The notes under the pieces are model-generated. The model ran no database searches and was not told the origin of the DNA. It saw nothing but the letters and a program-made list of their open reading frames with translations. 64,000 nucleotides of DNA, from positions 496,001-560,000 of the forward strand of contig JAKJXP020000016.1 in assembly GCA_022225965.2 (NCBI GenBank), written 5' to 3'. Shown piece after piece: positions 52,406 through 63,100 of this stretch; position 1 is the first letter of the stretch, and every line of letters starts with the position of its first letter. The position numbers were made by a program, and so were the translations under genes. Source of the DNA: Diatrype stigma. Taxonomy: Eukaryota; Ascomycota; Sordariomycetes; Xylariales; Diatrypaceae.

Positions 52406-52963
52406 AACGTAAAAAATAAGAAAAAAGAAATTAAAGTTTTCCGGGCTTTTTGCGTTTATTAGGCTTATTATAAGCCGTTTAATTTATTAATATATTAATT
52501 AAGCCTATTATTGGTACATAAATATGGATTATTGAAATGCATTTCGGGCGATATTAAGAAATAAGGAATAAATTGTAAATACTTCGAATTTGGTTCGGAT
52601 GCTTTGTTTTTTTTATGCATTAGCTTAACTGTTATTAAAATGAAATTTATTAGGAGGTTTTTAAAAGTTCTTAAAGGTAAATAAATGGAAAGATTTTCCT
52701 AAAACTTATGTTTTTTCGAAACGTTAGGCTTTGTTGTTATTATTTTATTATTTAGCTTTTTTAAAATAAAAGAAATAACCTTCGGGGCGTTGCCGTTATT
52801 GCGATTACTATTAGCCATTATAAATGGATTTATAAGAATAATAAGAGCCGGTTTTTTAAAACCTGCTTCGGGTATTTATTACGAAGGAATTAAGGGCCGT
52901 TAAGAATAAACGGTATCCGATATTTTCGAAAGGTTTAATAATGATAATATATTTTTACGTTCG

Positions 52964-52971
52964 GATGAACC
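52964..52971. repeat. 8-bp target duplication of MITE copy 3
   Basis: GATGAACC here and at 53682-53689, without mismatch. Confidence 0.95.
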
Positions 52972-53681
52972 CAGGGTTGTGATTTAGTTACTAATAGTTA
53001 GTTCGGCCCCGGACTAAAACTAATTTAGTTATTCCAGTGCCGGACTAAAACTAACTAATATTCCTTAGTCCGATTACGTAATTTAGTTAGTTAGTCCGGG
53101 CCCGAACTAAGGACTAACTAAGTTAGTTAGTTAGTAACTAAGAAAAAACTAAAGAATAATCTTAAACTTAAGAAATATTAAATTATTACATAAGTAATAA
53201 AATATAACCGATATTATAAAGATTAAATAAAATAAATAAGGTTTTATATAAGACTTATAATATAATTCCGTATATACGATTTTACATAATTTATTTTATA
53301 CGTAATTTATGTATTAATAATTTCATATAAAAAATACTAACTAAAAGATATATTATATTTTATTCGTTTTTACGAATTTACTTATAAGTGCTATATAAAA
53401 GGTTTTTTAATTTAAACGATATATAAATACATTATACGCTTATAATTTTAAGGCTTAAGTTTTGGAATTTAAAAATTTAGCTTTAGTTTTTAGTCTTTTT
53501 TTAGTTACTAACTAACTAACTAAAATTATTCCTTAGTTAGTTCGGCCTCGGACTAAAACTAATTTAGTTATTCCAGGCCCGGACTAAAACTAAGAAAGTT
53601 AGTCCGAGTCCGGACTAAAACTAATTAGTTAGTTAGTAACTAAGAACGGACTAAAAACTAAGGAATAATTTCACAACCCTG
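52972..53681. mobile_element. hAT-type MITE, copy 3 (710 bp)
   Basis: Ends CAGGGTTGTGA and TCACAACCCTG, exact 8-bp duplications, subterminal TTAGTTAGTTAG repeats. Inserted into the 3' tail region of the non-autonomous element. Confidence 0.93.
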
Positions 53682-53972
53682 GATGAACCTATTTACTTAA
53701 ATTAGCTAATTATATAAGTCCGATATTATATAATATATAAAACGGCTGGAATATCTAGGGCCTTTAAGGGCCCAAAACAAAGCGCAAGCAAGTTAGGGCT
53801 AACAAAAAGAAAAAGAAAGGGGCTAGGGCTGGAGCGTCGGGGGCGGAATCGACGTATTGTTGGTGCTACATGAATAACTAATAGCGGGTGGGGTTTTTTT
53901 TTGGGTACCGTTGGCTAGGAGGGCTGCCAGTCGACGGCGGGGTCGTCGAGTAATGGGCGGTTCGGCGGATAG

Positions 53973-54191
53973 TTATAAGGGGGGACGTCGAATAAAAGGA
54001 GGGGCGTTAGGTTTGCGAAGGGGCAGGGGACGTCGGTAATCGGTACCAGCGGCTTGGCGGAAGTCGGAAGTCGGTGGCGGATGGCAGAAATTGCCGGATT
54101 TGTTGCCATTACTGGCGGCGTCGGGAATACGTAAAGCAGGGCCCGCTCGGTTTGCGTCGCATATATGCGGCTTAACAGCTGCGTACTTCAA
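53973..54191 (-). other. Conserved small frame in non-autonomous element, copy 1
   Basis: 72 codons, containing CDANRAGPALRIPDAASNGN. The same frame is open in copy 2 (58849-59064) with about the same residues. A second frame starting MATNPAISAIRHRLP is also open in both (53915-54109 here). A 7-bp duplication (GACTTCC) in copy 1 shifts one relative to the other. High GC makes chance open frames likely, so coding is unproven. Confidence 0.35.
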
Positions 54192-54279
54192 TAAGCCAGG
54201 TCGTTATTTACCGCAGCAATTGCTGGGCTGGGCAGACTTAATTAAGGTGCGGACAATTTAACCACTTATCCAGGTAATA

Positions 54280-55420
54280 TTAAGGCTTTGTCGCTTATTA
54301 AGGTAATAAACGTTTATATATAGCTAATGAATTATTTTTAAACGCAAAAGTTTTCAATAACGAAGTAATAACCGCATATAAAGCGGCATAATAAGCAAAA
54401 AAATGTCTAATACGACCTAAACCTTTTTCCGATAGGCTTATATTTTTATATCGATAATACGGTAATTATTCGATATACTTTTAAATATTCGTCGGATAAT
54501 TCTTAATAATATTTTTTAAAGTTTTATTAAATCGGTTCCTAAATCCGACCGTTAGTTTTTTTTATTTAATAAGTTTCGAAATACGTTAAAATCGAAAAAA
54601 CGAAGCCGCGAACGTTTAAGCCAAATTCGGCGCAAAGCGATTAGCTTTCGATAACGACAACCATATTTCCGGCATTATAATCCTTTTTTATTTTCGACGT
54701 ATTAATCGGAAAAAACGTTTATTCGTTTTTTTTTTCGCATAATAATTACGTAATATATTCCTATAATATTAATAATAAGAACTTAAAATAAATAAGTTTC
54801 TTAAAAAGTTTTTTTTATTCGAATAATATTGCACCGCTTTTTTGCAAAACGATCGGGCCATAAGGATTTCGTTAATTATTATAAACGTTTTAAATATCCG
54901 AACGACGCTATTAATAAATGTCGTTACAAATGCGGTACCAATAAAGAGCCTTTATACGTTATTTCCTGCGACCTTTTTTAAGGTGCCTTTCGATTTTTCG
55001 GGATCCGGGCGGAATACGAAGCGGACGAACTTTTCGGCCATAATGGCTATCGAAATTTCGTAGCCTTTATTAAGAAGGTTTATTCGTATGAGCTAACGGC
55101 GAAGGAATAAAATAATAATAATATTTCTGGATTCCGCTTTAAAGAATAAGTAACGAATAACGATAAGGCTTTAAAGGGAAATAACTATTTATTAAAAAAA
55201 ATAAAAACCCTAATACGTTTGCGCTTTGTCTTAGGCCTTTACGACCCTTAATACTCCAGCCGTTCCATATATTATACAGTATTGGCACTTATATAAACTT
55301 AGTTATTCCGTAAGACCATTCCTCATATACCCCCTTCGGGGGTGGGCTATATGTAACTAGGTAGCTAGCTAAATAGGTCCATCCGGACGTAAAAATCCAT
55401 TATCATCATCATTATTATCA
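54280..55420 (+). mobile_element. LINE-G, 3' fragment
   Basis: It covers RNase H to tail, aligned with LINE-A from about 29220. A 3' UTR hairpin ACCCCCTTCGGGGGT is at 55329-55343, and an ATC/ATT tail at 55400-55420. The 3' junction abuts the GC-rich island. Open frame 54842-55063 lies in the C-terminal zone but is out of the main frame. Confidence 0.85.
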
Positions 55421-55945
55421 CGGTCGATGGACCTGGGTTCCAAATCGCGCAGCAAGCTGCGCGTCGTTGGCCGCGATGACCTCGCAGGCCTCGGCGAACT
55501 GAAAGAGGGAGGAGTCGGCGGAGACTCGACCGGGCTCGATGATGTAGCGGGCATCTCTCTAGCCGCCGGAGAGGACCCAGGCCTTCAAGGCATTTCTGCC
55601 TGCCGCCTGCTCGGCCACGCTGGGGTTGCTTCGTGTACCGTTGGCGATCGAGCCGGGGTGGGCACTTCGCATGTGTTGGCGCATTGCTCCGACTGTGTCG
55701 ACAAACTTGCCGCACATCTCCCCACCGACGATGTCAACATCACACACCTTGTCGTAGACGGTCGACAAGTCGCTGCCCGGGTTGGGGGCCGTCGCGTTTA
55801 TGACGGCAGTAACCGTGCGGCCGGGGGCGATCGGCTGCCAACCTATGTTAGGATTAGGAATCGGTCCCTGATAATAACCCCACTGGGAGGGATTCACCGC
55901 ATTAGCCACGGCGGGGCAGTCGAAGTCGGCTCTGGACAAAGCCAT
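55421..55945 (-). pseudogene. GC-rich gene fragment, C2H2-like, one internal stop
   Basis: This is the only stretch with ordinary GC-rich coding composition and hardly any RIP. From ATG at 55945 it reads 128 codons (MALSRADFDCPAVANAVNPS at the start) to a TAG at 55559-55561. The same frame then runs on without a stop for about 46 codons (RDARYIIEPGRVSADSS at its start) to the LINE-G tail. The TAG is thus probably one C-to-T or G-to-A change in a longer gene. Residues Cys68, Cys78, His91 and His96 give C-x9-C-x12-H-x4-H, a zinc-finger-like pattern with wide Cys spacing. I do not recognise the family. The MITE remnant ends 11 bases before the ATG, so no native promoter is left. Confidence 0.65.
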
Positions 55946-55956
55946 TACTGTGTAAT

Positions 55957-56287
55957 CAGTGTTATAAAATTTTTCTTAGTTTTTAATTCGGCTTTAATTT
56001 ATTGATGAATTAATTAGTTTTATTTTGAGCTTAAATTAATTATCTTAGTTTTAATTTAGGTTTATAATAATTAAATTAATTTTAATTTAATTCCGAATTA
56101 ATTAAAAGTTAATTTTATTTATTTAATAAATACTTAAAAAGATTAAAAATTAAAGATTAAATTTAAAACGTTAAAACTTAAGCTTTATAATTTAAACGTT
56201 ATAATATAATTATATATTATTAAAGTAAAAAAAAATGTTTTATATAATATTTATATATAAATTTATTAAAATAAATAAAATATAATC
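55957..56287 (-). mobile_element. hAT-type MITE copy 4, part 1
   Basis: Reverse orientation, beginning CAGTGTTATAAAATT (terminus CAGGGTTGTGA with changes). The ACTAA motifs are mostly ATTAA. It continues after the insertions at 57329-57399 and 58226-58539. It includes the left target duplication of family C copy 4 (56271-56287). Confidence 0.75.
56271..56287. repeat. Target-site duplication of family C copy 4, left
   Basis: ATAAATAAAATATAATC here is repeated exactly at 57312-57328, 17 bp. Confidence 0.9.
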
Positions 56288-57311
56288 CATAACGATACGA
56301 AAACAAAGCGATTTATAACGGTCGCAATAAAACAAAAAGGGGTCCTTCGTTATGCGGTACGTATAAGGCACGCATCCCACCTTTCTCGACGAGAGGTCGG
56401 GGTAAGTTGAAATATCTGGGGCGGGCTCTTTGGAGGGGCCCGACATCGTCGCAAGGTCGAAGCGGCTAAGCCGCGAAAACGGTAGCAAGACGATAAGGCG
56501 GCGAAAACGAAGCGAAGTCGGCTATAAAACGGGCGGGCAGGTAAAATTAAACGGCTAAATAACATATTATCGAGATTAATAAACGTTGGGTCGACGTCGA
56601 AGGTAATAAAGAACTGCGCGAATTCGGACCAACCTTAAACGCCCGGATTTCCGGACGTCCAAAAGCGACCCGAATTCGCGTATAACGCAAAAAGTAAAGA
56701 AAATAATTGCAATAGCTTAAAAAATAATAATAGGTCGGTCCGAATTTTTATCCTTAAGAATCGAATCGATAGCGGGAAAAAATTACGTATCGGATTAATT
56801 ATTATTGTTAAAAAAAAAGAAAAGAAAAGATTTTCGAACAAAAAAAAAGCAAGGTATTTATATCCTAAAGGCGATATATAATTTGTTTTATCGGTTAAGT
56901 CGTCGTTACGTCGATACCGGCCGGGATAAGTGGTTTATTTATATTCGAAACGATATATCGGACGTACGGATTATTCCGTACCGCCTTTTTTTTTTTTTAA
57001 TAATTTACCTTCGCTTATTTAATATAACGGCATTATATTTAATAATACGTATGTCGTACGTTTATGGCGTAAAACCGAATCGGCTTTACGTTATAATTTT
57101 TCTTTTAATTTAATAAATAACTTTAGGCTTTTTTATAACAAAAACCGAATAAAGACCGTTTTAAATACCTTTTGTATATAACCAAAAAAGCGACTTTAAT
57201 ACGAATTAATAGGTTTCTTTTCGATTTCGGTTTAAGGTTTCTTATTATGCTAAAATTAAACGTATATCGATATGGCCTTTTAAGCCGTTAACTGCGTAAT
57301 ATCATATATAT
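56288..57311 (+). mobile_element. Family C copy 4, 5'-truncated (1.02 kb)
   Basis: Only the 3' part of family C is present, from CATAACGATACG to the TA tail (57301-57311), flanked by perfect 17-bp duplications. A 5' truncation with a long duplication is typical of target-primed retroposition. The C-terminal frame of the family protein is open at 56805-57113 (GIYILKAIYNLFYRLSRRYV) and runs past the stop used in copies 1 and 2. Confidence 0.85.
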
Positions 57312-57328
57312 ATAAATAAAATATAATC

Positions 57329-57399
57329 GATTTTAATATTTAATATTTATATAATAAATTCATTAAAATATAAATAAATTATAAAATAAATTATTTTAA
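57329..57399 (-). mobile_element. hAT-type MITE copy 4, part 2
   Basis: AT-rich middle of the MITE, aligned with the reverse complement of about 53250-53330 of copy 3. It lies between family C copy 4 and the Helitron-like insert. Confidence 0.55.
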
Positions 57400-57739
57400 T
57401 TAAAGGTTATTTTATAAAAGTAATGTAATATAAAAATTATATTCGAAAATTTAGGCTTAGGAAATACCTTTAATATGCGGGCTTTTTATTAGTCGGGCCC
57501 ATTTACGCGCGTTAGGAACTAGTCGAGCCAGCTAGCTTCGTTTTCTTAGCTAATTAAGTAGTTCGCTTTAAAAGTATTATACATTAGCCCAGCCCTTATA
57601 ACGTACTTATTTAAATCCGGACCCGTAATTTTATATAATGCACTTAATAAAAACGCGTATAATTTATTTACTTATAACTAAACCCGTAATTCCGTACGAT
57701 ATACCTAATTACAGTCCATATAACTACTTATATATATAA

Positions 57740-57787
57740 CCACCTATATAGCCACCTATACAGCCACCCATACAGCCACCCAAACAG
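57740..57787 (+). repeat. 12-bp tandem array
   Basis: Four units of the CCACCTATACAG type at 57740, 57752, 57764 and 57776. A mutated version lies at about 60152-60190 in the related element. Confidence 0.85.
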
Positions 57788-57834
57788 CCTACCTACCTGC
57801 TACAGGCTGCTGCAACCTACCTGCCACAGCTATA

Positions 57835-57890
57835 GCTTACCTGCTACAGCTTACTTGCTACAGCTTACTTGTTACAGCTTACCTGCTACA
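57835..57890 (+). repeat. 14-bp tandem array
   Basis: Four units of GCTTACCTGCTACA or GCTTACTTGCTACA. CA and TG dinucleotides are kept, in contrast to the surroundings. Confidence 0.9.
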
Positions 57891-57999
57891 GCTATTACAG
57901 CTGCTACAGCCACACCAGTTACCAGGCACTTCTTACTACCAGCCACATACCTATTGCAGCCCTTATTCCCTAGCCGTTTAACAGGCGTAAGCCCGTATA

Positions 58000-58225
58000 A
58001 CCTCTGGTTAGGTTCTGACAGCTTAGGGGTTTTCTTTTTTTCTCTTTTTTTTCTTATTAAGAATTAATAAAAAAAGAAGAAAAAAATGAAAACCCCTTAA
58101 GCTGGCCTAGATATCTTTTTTTTTAATGCGTATATAAAATAACGTTTAAAAGATACGGATAAAAAATAGCGTTTAAAAGATGCGTGGAAATCTTTCGGGT
58201 CTTTTTTTAAAAAAGATCGGAAATC
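58000..58225. repeat. Dispersed repeat R, copy 2
   Basis: It shares its course with 41374-41600. It holds a near-perfect inverted repeat, CAGCTTAGGGGTTTTC (58019-58034) and GAAAACCCCTTAAGCTG (58087-58103), followed by GCCTAG. It lies at the 3' side of a Helitron-like element, so the hairpin could belong to that terminus. Confidence 0.6.
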
Positions 58226-58539
58226 TTTTATAAATTTATATAATAAGACTCATATTATATATTAAAAATAAAAGATTTTTTATTTAAAAAGATTTATATA
58301 ATAGTGGTTATATCTTGTTATTTACATAATAATTTAATATTTTTTAATTTAAGATTATTTCTTTTAAATTATTAATTAATTGATTTAATTACTTTTTAAT
58401 TCGGGCCCGAATTAATTAACCAAATCACGTAATCGAATTAAAAAAGCTTAATTAGTTTTATTCTTATTTCGGTATTAAAATAATTAAATCAGTTTTAACT
58501 TAAAATTAAACTAATTTTAATAATTAAATTATAACTTTA
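58226..58539 (-). mobile_element. hAT-type MITE copy 4, part 3
   Basis: About 310 bases matching the reverse complement of the first part of the MITE, ending TTATAACTTTA at 58539. It completes the reverse MITE begun at 55957. Flanking 8-mers are not recognisable as a duplication. Confidence 0.65.
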
Positions 58540-58751
58540 AAAATAACTAAGCTTATATAAGTACTTATAATAATACTAAAAAAAAACTCATTTTTTTAAT
58601 TATTAAGAGTTAATGTATAATAATAAGTTATAAAAAAAAGAAAAGGTGTAATAATAAAACGCTAAATATTTATATATATATAATAAATAATAAAAAGTAA
58701 ATTCCTATTATTTTAAAAATAATAAAGGTATTAATTACTTTATTTATTCTT

Positions 58752-58765
58752 TAAGTTACGAATTA
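58752..58765. repeat. Target-site duplication of non-autonomous element copy 2, left
   Basis: TAAGTTACGAATTA here is repeated exactly at 59400-59413. Confidence 0.92.
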
Positions 58766-58848
58766 CTACTTAAATAAGTGGTTAAACTGTCCGCACCTTA
58801 GCTAAGTCTGCCCAGCCCAGCAATTGCTGCGATAGGTGACGACCTAGC

Positions 58849-59064
58849 TTGTCGAAGTACGCAGCTGCTAAGCCGCGTACATGCGACGCAAACCGAGCGG
58901 GCCCTGTTTTACGTATTTCCGACGCCGCCAGCAATGGCAACAAATCCGGCAATTTCTGCTATCCGCCACCGACTTCCGCCAAGCCGCTGGCACCGACTAC
59001 CGACGTCCCCTGCCCCCTCCGCAGACCTAACGCCCCCTTCTCCCATACGACGTCCCCTTTATAA
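58849..59064 (+). other. Conserved small frame in non-autonomous element, copy 2
   Basis: 71 codons starting MSKYAAAKPRTCDANRAGP, similar to 53973-54191. The overlapping frame at 58934-59203 (MATNPAISAIRHRLPPS) also has a counterpart. Two open frames conserved at once are as well explained by GC-rich, stop-poor DNA as by coding. Confidence 0.35.
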
Positions 59065-59331
59065 CCATTCGCCGAACCGCCCATTATTCGACGACCCGCC
59101 GCCGACTGATAGCCCCCCCAGCCAGCGGTACCCAAACCCCCCCCCCGCCACCAGTCATCCATGTGGCAACAACAATGCGTCGATTCCGCCCCCGACGCCT
59201 TAGCCCCAGCCCCCCCTCCTTCTCTTTCTGTCAGCCCCAACTTGCTCGCGCTCTGTCCTGGGGCTTGCCCCTAGATACTCCAGCCGTCCCATATACTATA
59301 CAGTGTCGGGCTTATGTACGTAGTTATATAT

Positions 59332-59346
59332 ACCCCCTTCGGGGGT
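59332..59346 (+). other. UUCG-capped 3' hairpin, best copy
   Basis: ACCCCCTTCGGGGGT: a six-pair stem and TTCG loop, about 50 bases before the 3' end. Same structure at 55329-55343 in LINE-G, and mutated forms at 30313-30327 and 21609-21623. Likely part of the RNA that the LINE reverse transcriptase recognises. Confidence 0.7.
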
Positions 59347-59413
59347 AGGTAGTTAGGTAGATAGGTCCATCCGGACGTAAAAATATATCATTATCATCAT
59401 AAGTTACGAATTA

Positions 59414-59911
59414 TAATAATACTTATATTATATAATATATAAAGCGGCTAAATTATTAAAGGCTTATTAGATTTTAAATAAAATACGGGCGTATTAAGGT
59501 TAAATATAAAAAGGGGTTTATTTTTTTAACGTATAATTATTTCTTTTAAAGCCTTATTGTTATTCGTTATTTTATTCTTTCGCTAACTCCTGTAAGCGTA
59601 TCTTTTCGATTAAGATTACGAACTTTCGATAACTGTTAAAACTAAAAGGTTCGTTCGCTTTTCGTTTATTTCGAATTTTAAGAAATTTAAAGGCGTTTTT
59701 AAAAAGGTCATAAGAAATAATATAGTCTGACTTTCTTAATTTTATATTAATAACGGCACGCATTATTAATATTAAAATAATTAAATCGTTTATAATAACT
59801 AGTAAAGTTATTATCATTAAAGTGTTTTATAAAAAGGCGATATAATATTATTCGAATAAAAAAGGCTTTTTAAAAGGCTTATTTATTTCGATTTCTCATT
59901 TTTAATTTTAA
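59414..59911 (-). mobile_element. LINE-I, minus-strand 3' fragment
   Basis: It aligns with the reverse complement of the C-terminal and 3' UTR region, lacking the last 100 bases or so. The minus frame at 59572-59817 keeps the ORF2 C-terminus (DYIISYDLFKNAFKFLKI, then KANEPFSFNSYRKFVILIEK). The Helitron-like 5' end at 59912 starts directly after it. Confidence 0.75.
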
Positions 59912-60198
59912 TCGGAGGTTATTTTATAAAGATGGTGTAACACGGAAATTATGTCCGGAAATTCAGGCTTAAGAAATACCTGAAGCGTTGCGGCTTCTAA
60001 TTAGTCAGGCTCACTTTACGCGCTTTAGGAACTGGTTAAGCCAGCTAGTTCCGTTTTCTCAGATAATTAAATAACACGCTAAAGAAATACTGTATATTGG
60101 ACCAAATCCAGACCCGTAATTCTGTACGATGCATTTAATAAAAACCCTTACAGCCGCCTACTTATATAACCACTTATATAGCCACTTATATAGCTATT
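59912..60198 (+). mobile_element. Helitron-like 5' end fragment
   Basis: It starts TCGGAGGTTATTTTATAAAG after a host A. Less mutated than the copies at 57400 and 10402 and useful as the reference 5' end. It is interrupted at 60199 by LINE-H. Confidence 0.7.
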
Positions 60199-63100
60199 AT
60201 CCTCTTATAACTCTCTTTTTCTATCTTTATACTTTGCTAAGACCTGTCTTTACATAATTTTCTCTTATATTGTAAGCTTTATTTACCTTTGCCTTTAAAT
60301 TAAGCAATTCCCTTAAGGATATCGGACGTTATTTACCCTTATTAGCCTTTAACCCTCCGTAATAAACTTCCGAAACAGGTTTTAAAAGACCGGCTCTTAT
60401 TATTTTTATAAACCTATTCATAATAGCAAATAATAACCATAATAACAATCCGAAAGCTATCTTTTCTATCTTAAAAAGGCTAAATAATAAAATAATAAAC
60501 ACTGGTGCCTTAAAGAAATACAAGTTTCAGGGAAACCGTTTTATTCATTTTCCTTTAAGGACCTTAAAAAAACCCCTAATAAACTTCATCCTAGCCGCAA
60601 TTAAACTAATACGTAACAAAATAATAATAAAGTACTTAAGCGAAATTCGAAGTACTTATAACTTATTCCTTATTTTTAAATACCGCCCGTAACGCATTTT
60701 AATAATTCATTCCTATGCTTATGCTAATATTTATATACTAATAATAAACTAAGCTACTATCTTAATAAATTAAATACCTTATAATGAACGTAATTAATAC
60801 GGCAAGCCCGAAGGAACTCATTTCCTTATATCTTATATATACGAAAATAAAAAGCTTAGTTTCGTTCCGTTATGTTCCCCTTTTATTAATACCGCCGACG
60901 AACCCTTTTCATCTCGTTTTTAACGAATCTCTTATAGATACGCCCTTATCCCTCCGCGAACGACGCGTATCGTTTCCATCTTACCCTTCGGAAATTACTG
61001 CTATATTAACGCCACCGTTTGTATTATTCTAATCATACGCAGCGGCAGCCCTTCTTAAGAATAAGGACGCTTAGAAATGAATTAACGTAATACGAAAGCC
61101 CAGGAATTAAAAAAAGGTTCCGGGCCTTAATAACCAATTAACGTAATTTATGAAAAAAGCCGATAAACGTTTTTTCTTATAGCTTACTCTTAACCACTTA
61201 TGGCATGCGTTATACCTTATAAACATTAAAGTTATTATAATCGACATTTTTAAATTCGATTAAAAAGAAGTTATTAACGCTTAAAGAATTAAGACTAATT
61301 AGGCGTTACGTTTTCGTAATAATACCGCTAGGCAGCATATTCTCGACGAAGCCTTTAAAATAAAGGGCCTAGTTATCGAGGAGGCTAAGAATTAACATAC
61401 GTATATTTTAATCGGAATTCCGAAAAAGCTCCGCACCTATATAGGCGCTTAGCATATTAACGCAATTATTAAAAATAAAGTTATAATATAAATAAGCGTC
61501 GAACTTATCTTCTTATATCGTTTTAGGCAGCAAATTCCGGGCGCTTTTATATAAGAATAAGTTATCGCCTTTTCTTAAATAATTAAGCGCTTTAAAGAAT
61601 TTAGCTCCCGATGCGGCAAACTTATTACCCGAGCCCCTAAGATTACCTAATGCTAGATCTGCCTCGGCTTCTACGATAGTCGGCATTTCAATAACGATTC
61701 TCGCTATTAGCAATGCGGCAAAGGCTAGAAGGTACACGAGGCCATCCGTTAGAAAAGGGTTTATAAAAACGAAATTAAGTGCCTTAATTATCGCGGCCTA
61801 TATCGATTTAACTTATTAATATGCCCAGTCCGCTTAATAAAAAACAATAAAATCGTTTAACTTATTAAATATTAATTCGCCAAAACCAGGCAGTTACGAA
61901 AGTAGTAATATAATAAGGTACTTTAAAAAAAGGCGTAGCAGCTAATTTATAGCTAATTTATCTTTAACTTTAATCTTAACCCTAATAAGCATTTGCAACA
62001 GGAACTAAAACGGCGGCACTTAATAAAAAAAAGAATAACCCTATAGAATCCCTTATTCTAATAGGCCTGAAAACCCTTATAGAACCGCTATTACCTTTAT
62101 TATTATCTTTATAAACGCAATAACCCGCACGCTAAGCCTCTCTTGTATTTCCTGCCTTTGTTTCTTTTGCCTAACCTATTTTAAACGAAAGCAAAATAAG
62201 CGACGAAGATATCCGCATCGACGACGCCGATAAACGAGAAAATAATCCCCTTTAATATAACGACAACGACGAAGAAATAAAATACCTTATATTAATAAGT
62301 CCTTTTATCTTAAACGTTTCTTAGGTAGCGAATAAACGTTAGGCCCAATTCCGCGAAGCTATCTCCAGGAAGGCCTTAACAGCAGGCGATAATATCGACG
62401 AACTAGCAAACACCTTCTGCTTAAGCAGAACTATCTCTTAAAGAGAAAGTTAATTCCTACAATTAAGAAACCGACGAAAAAGAAAAAAAAGCGAAATACG
62501 CTTAAGAAAAAGCTGATTTCCGTAACAAATAGGAATAAAAATAATAAAACAATTTTAAATCCCTTATTATAGCATTATTCGATTCTTTAAATAGCTGCTT
62601 ATAATATAAGTTAATACTTATAAGGGTAAAGAAAAAGGTATTATACATAATATAACATTAAAAACTGCAAATAACCCGAAAGTAAACATAATGTTAATAT
62701 AAAAGTTATAAATAATTACGTTACATAATAAGCGATAAATAAATACCTACCTTTAATACGACAGTCTCTTTTTGGTTAAAGATTAAACGAAACATCTTAA
62801 AGTTCTTATATATATTCGAAAAAATCCGGACTTTAATATTACGTAATTGCGACCCTTTATTATTAAAGACGCGGTTATAATACGAATTAACGATATTATT
62901 ATAAGTAATGTTTACTTTAATAACGAAGCGCCTTATACGTTATTAGCAAAGCTAAAGCAATAAAGATCCAGCTTTCGAAAAATAATAACGGGGAATTTTA
63001 ACGCCGTTTATTAAACATAGCAGTTATAATAACTTAAGCGATATAATAAATCCGAATAAAAAGTAACAAATTAATTCGAAAGCTAAGACCTTTAGGTTCT

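Larger units (their letters stand above)
47744..52935 (-). mobile_element. LINE-F, minus-strand Tad1-like LINE, rearranged
   Basis: The 3' tail (TAATAATGATAATGAT) is at 47744, and the 5' side reaches 52935, lacking about 110 bases of the canonical 5' end. It is about 1.2 kb short. Near 50030-50200 the region between the endonuclease and RT is replaced by about 160 bp of unrelated sequence. YADD is intact at 49778-49789. It contains the best-kept ORF1 pieces in the window. Confidence 0.85.
52936..54279 (-). mobile_element. Non-autonomous LINE-tailed element, copy 1
   Basis: About 626 bp without the MITE at 52972-53681. On the minus strand it starts near 54279 with GATAAGTGGTTAAATTGTCC and has a GC-rich body. 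It ends with about 150 bp shared with the LINE 3' UTR and a TTATCATTATT tail. Copy 2 at 58766-59399 matches along its whole length. No reverse transcriptase. No clear target duplication here. Confidence 0.8.
57400..58225 (+). mobile_element. Short Helitron-like element inserted in MITE copy 4
   Basis: It begins TTAAAGGTTATTTTAT after a host A, matching TCGGAGGTTATTTTAT at 59912 with RIP changes. The 5' 200 bases match the Helitron 5' end (10301-10402) and 59912. It carries two short tandem arrays and ends with repeat R. No coding capacity, so it would depend on a Rep-helicase such as that at 4300-7255. The 3' boundary is approximate, set where MITE sequence resumes. Confidence 0.6.
58766..59399 (+). 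mobile_element. Non-autonomous LINE-tailed element, copy 2 (634 bp)
   Basis: Flanked by perfect 14-bp target duplications, so this is a complete element. A GC-rich, lightly mutated body (58766 to about 59237) is joined to a LINE-type 3' end of about 160 bp with the hairpin at 59332-59346 and an ATC repeat tail. The body is absent from the full LINEs here. It is SINE-like in its life style, though I see no clear pol III boxes. It most likely moves with the Tad1-like LINE proteins. Confidence 0.88.

Noticed and set aside
55369..55715. Arginine-rich minus frames overlapping the GC island
   Set aside because: They are alternative frames of the same GC-rich sequence; the frame starting at 55945 continues through the TAG with better composition.
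58959..59240. Glycine-rich minus-strand frame
   Set aside because: It is the shadow of a GC-rich stretch in the non-autonomous element, with no counterpart frame of the same quality in copy 1.
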